64,000 nt of DNA from Streptomyces angustmyceticus (GCF_019933235.1 NZ_CP082945.1:2728001-2792000); one strand, 5' to 3'. Shown: positions 35,953 through 45,597, counted from the first letter of the stretch. The notes: a model not told the origin generated them from the letters alone. Numbers and translations: made by a program.

Positions 35953-36525
35953 ATGTTGAGCATGACTGACCTTCCTGGCTCTCCCGCTGCCGGCACCCCC
36001 CTCGCCGCCGACCCCCTGACCCGCGCGGTGCTCGAGATCGACGAGTACAGCGCCGGGCTCGGCTGGGATCAGCCCGCCCGACTGTTCGCCCTCGTCGACA
36101 CCGCCAAGCTGCGGGCGCAGGAGCCCTCGCTCGCCGCCCAGCTCGGCATCGACGACTCCTCCACCGCGTCCCTGACCCCCGTGGAACAGGACGAGATCCC
36201 GGCGGGCGTCCCGCTGGACGAGTTCCTCGCCACCATTGCCTGGCCCGACGCCGTCACCGGCTGCGCCCTGACCGTGGAGCGGCTGATGCTGCCCCCGTCG
36301 GCCGAGGACTCCGAGCCCGCGGGCATGGACGAGGCCCAGCTCGCCAAGTGGGTCGCCGGGCACCCGGACCGCCAGGAGGTCCGGATGACGGTGGCCGTGC
36401 TGCGGGACGGCCGGCGGGAGTCGGCGCTGCGGCTGCGCGAGAAGGACTCCACGTCCGAGGTGCTCACCGGCGCGGCGCTGGTGCCGGGCCTCGCGGAAGC
36501 GCTCGCGGCGACGTTCGAGGGCTGA
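35953..36525 (+). CDS. PPA1309-family conserved actinobacterial protein
   Basis: A 190-residue acidic cytoplasmic protein. Typical family segments are RAVLEIDEYSAGLGWDQPARLFALVDT near the N-terminus (positions about 26-50) and IAWPDAVTGCALTVERLMLPP, with EVRMTVAVLRDGRRESALRLR near the C-terminus. Function unknown. Divergent from the UPF0182 gene and convergent with the PDZ protease, the same neighbourhood as in other actinobacteria. ATG 35953 (AAGG upstream) is used; ATG 35962 is an alternative. Confidence 0.85.
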   Translation: MLSMTDLPGSPAAGTPLAADPLTRAVLEIDEYSAGLGWDQPARLFALVDTAKLRAQEPSLAAQLGIDDSSTASLTPVEQDEIPAGVPLDEFLATIAWPDAVTGCALTVERLMLPPSAEDSEPAGMDEAQLAKWVAGHPDRQEVRMTVAVLRDGRRESALRLREKDSTSEVLTGAALVPGLAEALAATFEG

Positions 36526-36545
36526 CCGCGGCCTGCCGGGCGGCA

Positions 36546-36610
36546 CCCGGGCCGGACGTGCGCGTCCGCGGCCCGGGCGGCTGTCCGGTGACGCCCCGGG
36601 GCGCCACCGG
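36546..36610. terminator. Double hairpin between convergent genes
   Basis: CCCGGGCC-GGACG pairs with CGTCC-GC-GGCCCGGG (36546-36577), and CCGGTG-A-CGCCCC pairs with GGGGCG-C-CACCGG (36585-36610). Two strong stems fill the gap between the PPA1309 and PDZ protease genes. Confidence 0.7.
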
Positions 36611-36617
36611 GGCCGTT

Positions 36618-37715
36618 CTAGGCGTGACCCGCGGGGCTGCAGCTGGGCAGGGCCGCGGTGTCGCCCGTGCGGATCTTCTCCAGCGCCTTGACGGCGTCGC
36701 CTATGGTGCCGACCTTGACCAGGGTGAGCCCCTCGGGGGTGTCCTTGGCCGCGGCGGCGCAGTTCTCCTTCGGCGTCAGGAAGTACCGGGCGCCCTTGTC
36801 GCGCGCGCCGACCGTCTTCATCGAGATGCCACCGATCGGGCCGACCTTGCCCTTGTCGTCGATGGTGCCCGTGCCGGCCACGAACTTGCCGCCGGTCATG
36901 TCCCCGGGCGTGAGCTTGTCGACGATGCCGAGCGCGAACATCAGCCCGGCACTGGGGCCGCCGACGTCGGCCAGCTTGACGTCGATGGGGAACGGGAAGA
37001 TGTGGTCCACCCCGGCCTGGATGCCCACGATGGCGCGGCCGTCCTCGGCCTTCTGCGTGGTGATCGCGATCTGCCGGGCGCCGGTCGCGGGCTTCTTGCC
37101 CCGCTTCTCGGCCGCGGCGGCCTCCTTGGCGGGGATGATCGTGAAGACGACCTTCTCGCCCGGCTTGTGCCGGGTGACGAGCTTGGCGACGTCGCCGGCC
37201 TGCTTGACCGCCGTGCCGTCCACGGCCTTGATCACATCGCCCGCGTGCAGCCGCCCGTCGGCCGGCTTGTCCTTGACGACGGAACCGACGACGGTCTGGG
37301 AGGCGACCGGGATGTGCAGCTGACGGAGGGCCGAGGTCTTGGCGCTCTCCTGGGACTGGCTGAACTCCTCGGCGTTCTCCTGGTCGGCCTGCTCGGCCGT
37401 CTGCCCCTCGGGGTAGAGCGTCTTGTGCGGCACCACGGCGTTGTCGTGGTCGAGCCAGCCGTACACCGCCTCGAAGAGGTTCATGCGGTAGTCGGGGCCG
37501 GTGACGCGGACCGTGGTCATGTTGAGGTGACCGGTCGTCGGGTACGTCTTGCGCCCGGAGATCTGCAGCACCGGCTCGCCGTCGTGATCGCCGAGGGTGT
37601 TGACCGTCGGCCCCGGCGACATCTCGGAGTACGGCACGGGGATCAGCACCCCGGCGCAGAGCAGCGCGATCAGCATCAGGGTCGAGGCGAGCAGCGTCGC
37701 GGTGCGGCGTGGCAT
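36618..37715 (-). CDS. PDZ domain and Lon-like serine protease (YlbL/Rv3194c type)
   Basis: Membrane-anchored protease of 365 residues. One N-terminal membrane helix (about residues 8-26), a PDZ-like segment (AGDVIKAVDGTAVKQAGDVAKLV, centre about 175) and a C-terminal S16 Lon-type proteolytic domain. The catalytic Ser is in GGPSAGLMFALG and the Lys in ISMKTVGARDKGA. The family cleaves membrane or secreted targets; YlbL of Bacillus degrades a division inhibitor. Start at ATG 37715 (MPRRTATLL), chosen so that the membrane helix is near the N-terminus. Confidence 0.92.
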   Translation of the reverse strand: MPRRTATLLASTLMLIALLCAGVLIPVPYSEMSPGPTVNTLGDHDGEPVLQISGRKTYPTTGHLNMTTVRVTGPDYRMNLFEAVYGWLDHDNAVVPHKTLYPEGQTAEQADQENAEEFSQSQESAKTSALRQLHIPVASQTVVGSVVKDKPADGRLHAGDVIKAVDGTAVKQAGDVAKLVTRHKPGEKVVFTIIPAKEAAAAEKRGKKPATGARQIAITTQKAEDGRAIVGIQAGVDHIFPFPIDVKLADVGGPSAGLMFALGIVDKLTPGDMTGGKFVAGTGTIDDKGKVGPIGGISMKTVGARDKGARYFLTPKENCAAAAKDTPEGLTLVKVGTIGDAVKALEKIRTGDTAALPSCSPAGHA

Positions 37716-37838
37716 GGAACGACAGTACGGGACGGGTATGACAACCGGCCCGCGGGGCCGTCCGTACGAGGGCGAACACCCGCCTGTGCGGCCGTGGTCA
37801 CCGGGTGCGGCGCCGGCCCTCACGGACCGGCGGGAAGG

Positions 37839-38027
37839 TCAGACGGGATCCGAGGCGGGATCGGGGACGGGAACGGGATGCTCCTTCTCCATGGCGTCCC
37901 GGAACCGGGCGTAGCCCGCGAGTTCCGCGACGTCCCCGGCCTTGCGGTTCCGCAGGGCCCAGCTGCTCCACACCGCGGCAACCAGCCCCGCACCCACCGG
38001 AATCAGCAACCAGAGGAGCGCACCCAT
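37839..38027 (-). CDS. Small single-span membrane protein
   Basis: A 62-residue protein: MGALLWLLIPVGAGLVAAVW forms one membrane helix, followed by a charged cytoplasmic part (GYARFRDAMEKEHPVPVPDP). GGGAGG six bases before ATG 38027 supports the start. Related short proteins are widespread in Streptomyces; function unknown. Its promoter contains a perfect palindrome. Confidence 0.75.
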   Translation of the reverse strand: MGALLWLLIPVGAGLVAAVWSSWALRNRKAGDVAELAGYARFRDAMEKEHPVPVPDPASDPV

Positions 38028-38065
38028 CAGCGACCTCCCAACCCCTTGTGACGACCGCGATCGAC

Positions 38066-38096
38066 GAATAAGCAGATTAACCATCTGCTGGGTCAA
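38066..38096 (-). promoter_or_regulatory. Promoter with embedded perfect palindrome
   Basis: Minus-strand TTGACC (38096-38091) is a good -35 box and TTATTC (38071-38066) a plausible -10. Between them AGCAGAT-TAACC-ATCTGCT (38071-38089) is a perfect 7-bp inverted repeat, an ideal repressor site for the small membrane protein gene. Confidence 0.6.
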
Positions 38097-38268
38097 CGCT
38101 CACGCCAGGGGGCGGGTTACGCAACCGGAACACAAGGCACCGGTTCGGCCTCGCGTCCGGCGGCCACGACCCCGCGGCGACAGGGCCCCTGCCTGCGCGT
38201 CTGTCCTCTCGCCTGCCCCGGGAATCCGCGCTTACGCACGGGAGGGGGAGCCTTACGCACGCGGGGGG

Positions 38269-38748
<480 letters not shown>

Positions 38749-38852
38749 ACCCCCATCGTGCCGTACGCGGCCCGCGGCGCGTCATGGCCGTTTCCACCGG
38801 GCCTACGGGCCGCCGTATGGAGACTCCTCCAGGACGGCGGGCCCGGTTCCCC

Positions 38853-40004
38853 TCAGATGCGGCGGCGGGCCTTACGGGCGCGGCGCACCAGCGCGGCGGT
38901 GCCCAGGAGGGCGACGGTGGCACCGGCCGCGCCCGCGGCGGTGGCGTCCTTGCGGCCCAGCCGGCGGCCCGCGACGGTGTGCCGCCCGGCGACCTCCTCC
39001 AGGAGCTCGGCGAGCACCTCCTCGTTCGTCCACCGGGGACGCCAGCCGGCATCGTGCAGCCGGCTGCCGCTGACCACCCACGGATGCATCGTGTACGCGA
39101 GGTCGCCGGCGGGCGACGGCGTCAGGCCGATGCGGTGCAGTCGGGCCGCGGCGCCCAGCGCCACCGAGGACGGCAGCTCCATGCGCCGGATACCGGAGAG
39201 CTCCTCGACCTCCTCCTGTTCCAGCCAGCCGTCGCAGCCCACCGCCAGCTCGCCGTCGACCTTCTCCAGGGCGGCGAACTCCAGGGCGCTGACCAGGTCC
39301 TCGACGTGGCAGAACTGCCAGGCGGGGCGGGACCCGGCGACGACCAGGAGGCGGGGCGATTCGAAGTAGCGGGTCAGCGCGGTGTCCGTGCCGCCCACCA
39401 GGACGGTGGGGCGCAGCACGGTGACGTTCAGGCCGGGGTGCGCGCGGGGCGCGCGGTGTGCCAGGTGCTCGATCTCCAGGAGGTCGCCGACGCCGGTGGC
39501 GTCCGCGGTGGCCCGCAGCTCGGCGTCCTCGGCCAGGGGGACGTCGTTGTCGGGCAGCGCCCCGTAGACCATCGCGGAGGTGCACAGCACCACCCGGTGG
39601 ACGCCGGCGGCCGCGGCGGCGGTGAGCACGGTCTGGGTGCCGCGCACGTTGTAGGCGGTGCGGGCCGCGGCGTCGGTCTCCAGGTCGAGGTCGAGCGCCA
39701 GGTGGACGACGACGTCCGCGCCGCGCAGCTTGTCGGCGATGGCCGGGTCGCGGACGTCCAGGACGTGCCAGTGCGCCTCGGCGACGTCGCCGCGCCGCTC
39801 GTCGATGGCCACCACCTCCTTGACCTCGTCGGAGGCGACCAGGGCGCGCGTGAGCAGCGCGCCGACTCCGGAGGCGGCTCCGGTCACGGCCACCACGGGC
39901 CGGCGCAGCGGCCGGTCCGTGGCCCCGCCTGCGGTGTCGCCCGCCTGCTCGGTCTGGGCCGCAGCGTTTCGCGCTGCGCGAACGGTCGGATCTGGGGAAC
40001 TCAC
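38853..40004 (-). CDS. SDR-family NAD-dependent epimerase/dehydratase-like protein
   Basis: A 383-residue extended short-chain dehydrogenase. Dinucleotide-binding motif VTGAASGVG (residues 40-48), HLALDLD, then the catalytic region SAMVYGAL; the usual YxxxK tyrosine is not clearly followed by Lys, so the active site may be altered. The last 40 residues hold a hydrophobic helix (GAAGATVALLGTAALV) and a basic tail RRARKARRRI, suggesting membrane attachment. GTG 40004 is the start. Substrate unknown; divergent from the DUF2342 gene. Confidence 0.82.
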   Translation of the reverse strand: MSSPDPTVRAARNAAAQTEQAGDTAGGATDRPLRRPVVAVTGAASGVGALLTRALVASDEVKEVVAIDERRGDVAEAHWHVLDVRDPAIADKLRGADVVVHLALDLDLETDAAARTAYNVRGTQTVLTAAAAAGVHRVVLCTSAMVYGALPDNDVPLAEDAELRATADATGVGDLLEIEHLAHRAPRAHPGLNVTVLRPTVLVGGTDTALTRYFESPRLLVVAGSRPAWQFCHVEDLVSALEFAALEKVDGELAVGCDGWLEQEEVEELSGIRRMELPSSVALGAAARLHRIGLTPSPAGDLAYTMHPWVVSGSRLHDAGWRPRWTNEEVLAELLEEVAGRHTVAGRRLGRKDATAAGAAGATVALLGTAALVRRARKARRRI

Positions 40005-40196
40005 CGGGCGTCTCCAGCGGTTGTCTTCAGTGCGGACGTGTGGTCATGCGTACGCACCAGGTGGCGTCCATCCTGCCGCAGCCACCGGGTCAGCGAAGCA
40101 CCGAGCCCCGAAGCGGTCCGGGTGTCTACGCTGGAGGTGATGTCGGGCAGCCGCCGTCGGCCACCTGGTCGGCGGCCCTACGAGCCGAGGAAACCC

Positions 40197-41660
40197 GTGA
40201 GTGACACCCCATTTGGATTCGGCCTTCCGCCGGAGGAGCCGGAGGACGGCGACAACGGCAAGCAGAAGGGCGGCCAGGGAGGTAGCCAGGGCCCCGCGAA
40301 CCCGTTCGGGTTCGGCAGCGGGAGCGGCGGCGCGGACAATCCGTTCGCGGCGCTCTTCGGCGGCATGGGCGGCCCCGGCGGCGAGATGAACCCTGGCGAC
40401 CTGGGAGCCGCGTTCCAGAAGCTCGGCCAGATGCTCTCCTACGAGGGCGGCCCGGTGAACTGGGACATGGCCAAGGACATCGCCCGGCAGACCGTGGCGC
40501 AGGGCGCCGAGGACGGCAGCAAGGACGCGAGCCTGTCGCCGGGCGAGCGCGGCGCGGTCGAGGAGGCCGTGCGCCTGGCGGACCTGTGGCTGGACGGTGT
40601 GACGTCGCTGCCGTCGGGCTCCGGCTCGGTGGTGGCCTGGAGCCGCGCGGAGTGGGTCGAGGAGACCCTCCCGGTGTGGAAGGACCTGGTCAACCCGCTC
40701 GCCGAGCGCGTCGGAGCGGCCATGGGCGATGTCCTGCCCGGGGAGATGCAGGCCATGGCGGGCCCGCTGCTCGGGATGATGCGCTCCATGGGCGGCGCGA
40801 TGTTCGGCACCCAGATCGGCCAGGCGCTGGGCGTGCTGGCCGGCGAGGTCGTGGGGTCGACGGACATCGGGCTTCCGCTGGGGCCGGCCGGCAAGGCCGC
40901 GCTGCTGCCGGGGAACATCGCGAGGTTCGGCGAGGGCCTGGGCGTGCCGGAGGAGGAGGTGCGGCTGTACCTGGCCCTGCGCGAGGCCGCCCACCAGCGG
41001 CTCTTCGCGCATGTGCCGTGGCTGCGCTCGCATCTGTTCGGTGCCGTCGAGGGCTATGCGCGCGGCATCAAGGTCGACACGACCAAGCTGGAGGACGTGG
41101 TCGGCCAGATCGATCCGCAGCATCCCGAGGAGCTGCAGAACGCCCTTCAGCAGGGCATGTTCCAGCCCGAGGACACCCCGGAGCAGAAGGCGGCGCTGGC
41201 CCGTCTGGAGACCGCGCTGGCCCTCGTCGAGGGCTGGGTGGACGCGGTGGTGCACGCCGCCGCCAAGCCGCATCTGCCGTCCGCCGACAAGCTCCGTGAG
41301 ACGCTGCGGCGGCGCCGGGCCAGCGGCGGCCCCGCCGAGCAGACGTTCTCGACGCTGATCGGTCTGCAGCTGCGGCCGCGGCGGCTGCGGGACGCCTCGC
41401 GGCTGTGGGCGTCGCTGACGGACGCGCGGGGCCTGGAGGGCCGCGACGGCCTGTGGGAGCACCCGGACATGCTGCCGACGGCGGCCGACCTGGACGACCC
41501 GGACGGTTTTGTGCACCACGAGCAGCCGGACTTCTCCGAGCTCGACAAGATGCTCGGCGAGGCCGCGAGCGGCGGCAAGCCCGACCTGGGCAAGCCGGCC
41601 CGGGAGAGCGACGGCCCGGACGAGACCCCCGGCGAGAGCAAGGGCGACGGCGAGAAGTGA
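40197..41660 (+). CDS. DUF2342 family protein (zinc-dependent metalloprotease-like)
   Basis: A 487-residue protein whose homologue in M. tuberculosis is Rv3195. It opens with a Gly/Asn/Phe-rich segment (about residues 25-65, NPFGFGSGSG) and continues with the DUF2342 core (WDMAKDIARQTVA, GEMQAMAGPLLGMMRSMGGAMFG, LREAAHQRLFAHVPWLRSHL). The family is often labelled a metallopeptidase or coenzyme F420-associated hydrolase, but an HExxH motif is not visible; EAAHQRLF is the closest. GAGG precedes GTG 40197. Its stop overlaps the start of the Nudix gene. Confidence 0.85.
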   Translation: MSDTPFGFGLPPEEPEDGDNGKQKGGQGGSQGPANPFGFGSGSGGADNPFAALFGGMGGPGGEMNPGDLGAAFQKLGQMLSYEGGPVNWDMAKDIARQTVAQGAEDGSKDASLSPGERGAVEEAVRLADLWLDGVTSLPSGSGSVVAWSRAEWVEETLPVWKDLVNPLAERVGAAMGDVLPGEMQAMAGPLLGMMRSMGGAMFGTQIGQALGVLAGEVVGSTDIGLPLGPAGKAALLPGNIARFGEGLGVPEEEVRLYLALREAAHQRLFAHVPWLRSHLFGAVEGYARGIKVDTTKLEDVVGQIDPQHPEELQNALQQGMFQPEDTPEQKAALARLETALALVEGWVDAVVHAAAKPHLPSADKLRETLRRRRASGGPAEQTFSTLIGLQLRPRRLRDASRLWASLTDARGLEGRDGLWEHPDMLPTAADLDDPDGFVHHEQPDFSELDKMLGEAASGGKPDLGKPARESDGPDETPGESKGDGEK

Positions 41661-42187
41661 GTCTGCGCGAGGACGCGGCGCGGGTGCTCAAGGAGTGGCC
41701 CGCGCCGTCCCCCGAACAGGAACAGCTGCGGCTGGCGTATCTCGACCACCTCGCCGCCCATGAGGACGGCATGTGGAAGCCCTGCAAGGACGGGCATCTC
41801 ACGGCCAGCGCCCTGGTGATCGATCCGGCCGGCGGGCGGGTGCTGCTGACCCTGCACCGCAAGCTGGAGATGTGGCTGCAGATGGGCGGCCACTGCGAGC
41901 CTGAGGACTCCTCGCTCGCCGACGCGGCGCTGCGCGAGGCGCGCGAGGAATCGGGGATCGCGCGGGGGCTGACGCTGCTGCCCGGCGGCCCGGTGCGCCT
42001 GGACCGTCATCACACGCCCTGCGCGGTGCATCTCGATGTCCAGTACGCGGCGCTGGCCCCCGCGGACGCGGTGGCGGCGATCAGCGACGAGTCGCTGGAC
42101 CTGCGGTGGTTCCCCTACGACGAGGTGCCCGGCGTCGCCGACACGTCGGTGGTGCGGCTCGTGGAGCGCACCCGCGCCCTCCTCTAG
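41657..42187 (+). CDS. Nudix hydrolase
   Basis: A 176-residue Nudix protein. The Nudix box GGHCEPEDSSLADAALREAR with EESG (residues about 77-99) is complete. The N-terminal 40 residues include DGMWKPCKDGHLTASALVID. The substrate (a nucleoside diphosphate derivative) is not predictable. GTG 41657 overlaps the DUF2342 stop (GTGA), so the pair is translationally coupled. Confidence 0.9.
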   Translation: MSLREDAARVLKEWPAPSPEQEQLRLAYLDHLAAHEDGMWKPCKDGHLTASALVIDPAGGRVLLTLHRKLEMWLQMGGHCEPEDSSLADAALREAREESGIARGLTLLPGGPVRLDRHHTPCAVHLDVQYAALAPADAVAAISDESLDLRWFPYDEVPGVADTSVVRLVERTRALL

Positions 42188-42240
42188 GGGAGGCGGCTCT
42201 CCGGACGGTCCCCCGAGGACGCGGACCGGCTTGCACGCGT

Positions 42241-42276
42241 TGTGGCGCCCGCCCCCTTCCCGGGGCGGGCGCCACA
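42241..42276. terminator. Strong bidirectional terminator
   Basis: TGTGGCGCCCGCCCC and GGGGCGGGCGCCACA form a perfect 15-bp stem with a 6-nt loop between the convergent Nudix and AIM24 genes. Confidence 0.88.
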
Positions 42277-42330
42277 GCGTGTCAACGGCCGGGTGACGGC
42301 CGCCGGTTGGCGGCGCCGCGGGCGGGCCGG

Positions 42331-43089
42331 TCAGTTGGTGAAGATGTTGCCCTGGTTCATGCCGTGCGCGCCCTGCTGGCCCATACCGAACTGGGCGGCC
42401 ATGCCGGACCCGATGACGGCGTTCTGCGGCGGCAGCAGCTCGCTGGGCTGGACCAGTGCGTAGCCCTGGCCGAGGAAGCTGAGTTCCCAGCCCTCGCCCG
42501 TGTTGCCGCGCCGGCGCCACACCGCGGAGGAGTGCGTCTGCGCCTGCATCTGCACCCGCAGCGAGGCGGACCAGGCGACCACCGCGTCGGCGTCGGCGTT
42601 GACGTACTTGTCCGGGGTGACCTGCAGCATCAGCGGCTCGCCGGAGGTCATCAGGACCACCTGGCCCTGCCCGGAGATGTTGAGCTGGTACTTGCCGGTG
42701 CCGGAGATGCCGTACTGGCTGTCGACGGAAACGACCTCCCAGTGGAGGCGGGAGTCCAGCGCCAGGACGTAACTGCTGTCGACGGTCAGGCCGTCGTGGT
42801 CGACGTCGACGACATGGACGTACTGGGCGAGGTTGGCCAGGTAGACCGTGCCCTGCCCGGAGACGCGCATCAGGTCGAGGCCCTCGCCGGAGTACGCGCG
42901 GGTGCGGTGCTGGCCCGGCGTCTGGTAGTTGCCGTCGAATTCGAGCAGCCCCTGGTAGGCGACCATCGCGCCCTTGCGGGCGAGGAGATCCTCGTGGCCC
43001 TGGAGGGAGACGCGCAGCAGCTGGCTGTTCTGCAGGGCGTAGCGGTCCCGGGTCTGTGCCTCGGTGAAGGCGAAAAGCGGACTCTGCAT
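42331..43089 (-). CDS. AIM24-family protein (third of cluster)
   Basis: A 252-residue AIM24/TraB-like beta-rich protein. Characteristic segments: LARKGAMVAYQGLLEFDG, LMRVSGQGTVYLAN, YVLALDSRLHWEV and VVAWSASLRVQMQ. The C-terminal tail is Gly/Met/Gln-rich (GMGQQGAHGMNQG). The family is named after a mitochondrial protein and its bacterial role is unknown; links with TerD-type stress proteins recur. Last gene of a three-gene unit; 20 bases after the second AIM24 gene. Confidence 0.88.
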   Translation of the reverse strand: MQSPLFAFTEAQTRDRYALQNSQLLRVSLQGHEDLLARKGAMVAYQGLLEFDGNYQTPGQHRTRAYSGEGLDLMRVSGQGTVYLANLAQYVHVVDVDHDGLTVDSSYVLALDSRLHWEVVSVDSQYGISGTGKYQLNISGQGQVVLMTSGEPLMLQVTPDKYVNADADAVVAWSASLRVQMQAQTHSSAVWRRRGNTGEGWELSFLGQGYALVQPSELLPPQNAVIGSGMAAQFGMGQQGAHGMNQGNIFTN

Positions 43090-43109
43090 GGCGTGTTCGG
43101 TCCTCCCCC

Positions 43110-43793
43110 TCAGCCCCGGGCCCGGAGCCGGTCGGTGCTGTCCTCACTGGGCTGGACGACGACGAACCCCTGGCCGGAGAAGCCCAGTTGGTACGCCTCG
43201 CCGCTGCCGCGTCCGATCATCGAGGACGCCTTGAAGCTGCGCTTGCCCTTCATCTTCAGGTTGGTCGACCAGGCGACCAGGGCGTCCGGGTCCACGTAGG
43301 TCTCGTCCTCGCCGCGGCCGCAGTCGACGACGATGGGCGTGCCCCGGGAGGTCAGGGCGACCCAGCCGGTTCCGGAGATCCCGACGTTGAAGAGCCCCTG
43401 GCCGGCGAACTTCGCCATGCCCTTGACGCGCTGCACGCCCCACTGGAGCTGGGCGTCGAAGGCGAGGAGGTTGGTGCCGTTGACGGAGAGCGCGTCGCCG
43501 TCGAGGTTGATGCAGACCACGTCCGCGCCGTAGTCGGCGAGGTAGAGCAGGCCGTCCCCGGAGCACTTCATCAGGGGCGCGCCCTCGCCGGTGAGCCACT
43601 GGGAGGCCATCTGGCGGACGGCGGGCGGGTTCGGTTCGTACTGGACGAAGCCCTCGTAGGCGACCATCGAGCCGGTGCGGGCGAAGACGTCCTGGCCGCT
43701 CTGCATGGCGATCTTCACCATGGCGCTGCCGTGGTTCTCCATACGGGCGGCGGGCGGGGTCGGGGTGTAGCCCGACAGCTGCTGCTGGTTCAT
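43110..43793 (-). CDS. AIM24-family protein (second of cluster)
   Basis: A 227-residue AIM24 protein with VFARTGSMVAYEGFVQYEP, LMKCSGDGLLYLADYGADV, NLLAFDAQLQWGVQRVKG and LVAWSTNLKMKGKRSF. It shares the fold and repeat order with both neighbours but only modest identity, indicating an old triplication. GAGGGAG precedes the ATG by 12 bases; 15 bases separate it from the TerD-AIM24 gene. Confidence 0.88.
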   Translation of the reverse strand: MNQQQLSGYTPTPPAARMENHGSAMVKIAMQSGQDVFARTGSMVAYEGFVQYEPNPPAVRQMASQWLTGEGAPLMKCSGDGLLYLADYGADVVCINLDGDALSVNGTNLLAFDAQLQWGVQRVKGMAKFAGQGLFNVGISGTGWVALTSRGTPIVVDCGRGEDETYVDPDALVAWSTNLKMKGKRSFKASSMIGRGSGEAYQLGFSGQGFVVVQPSEDSTDRLRARG

Positions 43794-43808
43794 GACGTGC
43801 GGGCTCCC

Positions 43809-45485
43809 TCAGACCTCGTAGGGCTGGACGACGATGAAGTTGCCGGGCGCGCCGCGGAACTGGAGGTTCACGGTCTCGCCCGAGTGGCCGGGGAAGGCCT
43901 GCCGGCGCAGGCTCACCTGGCTGGAGATGATCACCTGTGAGCCCGCGGACCAGGCCACGATGGCGTTGGCGTCGGCGAAGGTGGTCGGGGTGACCGGCAG
44001 TACCACCGGGGTGCCCTGGGTCTTGACGACGAGGGTGCCGGTCCCCTGGAACTGCATGGTGAACAGGGCGCCACCGGGGATGCCGTGACCCTCGATCCGG
44101 CGGACCTCGTGCTGCAGCGACTCGTCGAAGGCGAGGACGCTGTCGGCGGACACGCAGATGGCGTCGCCCTGCAGCTCGATGGGGTGGACGTGGGCGCTGG
44201 TCTCGGCGAAGAACACCTGGCCCTGGCCCGTGCAGCGCATCAGCTGCATCTCCTGGCCGGTGGCGTTGCCCACGATCCGGCCGCGGAAGCCGGCGCCCTT
44301 GTAGCCGAAGTCGACCTTGCCCTGGTAGAGCACCATGCTGCCCTGGCGGGCGAGCACCGGCTGGCCGTCGACGCCGAGGTCGACCCGGATCAGCTTGCTG
44401 TTCTGCGGGGTCCAGCGCTGCCCGGTGGGGGCTTCCTTGTACTTGTCCAGGACGACGCCGAGGCTCGGGCCGCCGCCCTGGGGCACCGCCGGGGCCTGGC
44501 CGCCGCCGTACGGGGTGCCCGGGGGCTGCTGTCCTGGCTGGCCGTAGGGGGCGGGTTGGCCCTGCGGCGGGCCGTAGCCGCCGGGCGGCGGGGCGGGCTG
44601 GCCGTAGGGCGGTGCCTGCGGGGCCTGCTGGCCGGGGAACCCGCCGGGCACCGTCTGCTGCTGACCGTACGGGTCCTGGCCGGGAGCCGGCTGACCGTAC
44701 GGGGCCGGCGGCTGCTGGCCGGGCGGGGCGAGCGGGGCGGCGAGGGTGGGCGCGTGGTGCACCTGCGGGGCGGTGGGCCGGGGCGCGGCCGGGGGTGCTT
44801 GCGGCGCCCCCTGGGGCGGGCCGAAATCGGGCGCGGGCTGCGGCGGAGCCGGTGCGGCGGGCGGCGCGAAGGAGGGCGCGGGGGCGGCCGCAGCGGACGG
44901 CGGCGCGAAGCCGGGCGCGCCCTGCGCCGTGGCGGGCGGCACCGGGGTCTCGGCCTCCTCGGCGACCTCGCCGCCGAAGTTCTTCAGCAGCGCCTCCAGC
45001 CCGCCGTCGAAGCCCTGGCCCACGGCGGCGAACCGCCAGACGTCCTTGAGGTAGAAGTCGCCGAGCATGACGGCGCGTTCGGTGCTGAACTCGCTGCCGT
45101 TGAAGGAGTAGCGGGCGACCTCCTCGCCGCCGGCCACGATCCGGAGATAGCCGGGGCCGATCCCCGAGACCTGGCCGGCGCCGTCGAGCGCGGCGGTGAA
45201 GGAGAGCTTCCGGATGTGCGGGGGGATCTTGTCGAGGGTGACCCGGAACGACTCGCTGTCGCCGGCCTGCGCCCCGAGCAGCTGGATCGACTCCTCGGGC
45301 GAGGTGGGCTGGTTGAAGAAGACGAAGTACCGGTCGTCGGACAGCCGCTCGTCGGCGTCGAGTCCGAAGCAGCTGATGTCGAAGGTGAGGCCGGGGCCGG
45401 CGATCTGCACGCCGACGTACAGATCCGTTCCCGCCGTCAGATCACCGATCCTGGCCTTGTGGCCCCGCTGGAATTCCCTGGCCAT
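43809..45485 (-). CDS. TerD-AIM24 fusion protein (first of cluster)
   Basis: A 558-residue two-domain protein. Residues 1 to about 175 are a TerD domain of the tellurite-resistance/stress family (FDISCFGLDADERLSDDRYFVFFNQ and LGDFYLKDVWRFAAVGQGF pieces; acidic calcium-binding loops DADERLSDDRY are retained). A linker of about 150 residues is almost pure Pro, Ala, Gln and Gly (about 176-330). The C-terminal part is an AIM24 domain (VLARQGSMVLYQGKVDFG, LMRCTGQGQVFFAET, SVLAFDESLQHEVRR, IVAWSAGSQV). It heads a three-gene AIM24 operon. Function unknown; a membrane-surface or stress scaffold is a guess. Confidence 0.9.
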   Translation of the reverse strand: MAREFQRGHKARIGDLTAGTDLYVGVQIAGPGLTFDISCFGLDADERLSDDRYFVFFNQPTSPEESIQLLGAQAGDSESFRVTLDKIPPHIRKLSFTAALDGAGQVSGIGPGYLRIVAGGEEVARYSFNGSEFSTERAVMLGDFYLKDVWRFAAVGQGFDGGLEALLKNFGGEVAEEAETPVPPATAQGAPGFAPPSAAAAPAPSFAPPAAPAPPQPAPDFGPPQGAPQAPPAAPRPTAPQVHHAPTLAAPLAPPGQQPPAPYGQPAPGQDPYGQQQTVPGGFPGQQAPQAPPYGQPAPPPGGYGPPQGQPAPYGQPGQQPPGTPYGGGQAPAVPQGGGPSLGVVLDKYKEAPTGQRWTPQNSKLIRVDLGVDGQPVLARQGSMVLYQGKVDFGYKGAGFRGRIVGNATGQEMQLMRCTGQGQVFFAETSAHVHPIELQGDAICVSADSVLAFDESLQHEVRRIEGHGIPGGALFTMQFQGTGTLVVKTQGTPVVLPVTPTTFADANAIVAWSAGSQVIISSQVSLRRQAFPGHSGETVNLQFRGAPGNFIVVQPYEV

Positions 45486-45597
45486 ACGTAACGTCCGTCC
45501 CCCGCTCCGGCTGTGAGTTCCTTCTGCGCGGCCAGGCTAACCGCTGGCGCCGACAGCGGGCGATGGCGGGGCGCGGCGGATGTGGTCCGGCCGCCGG

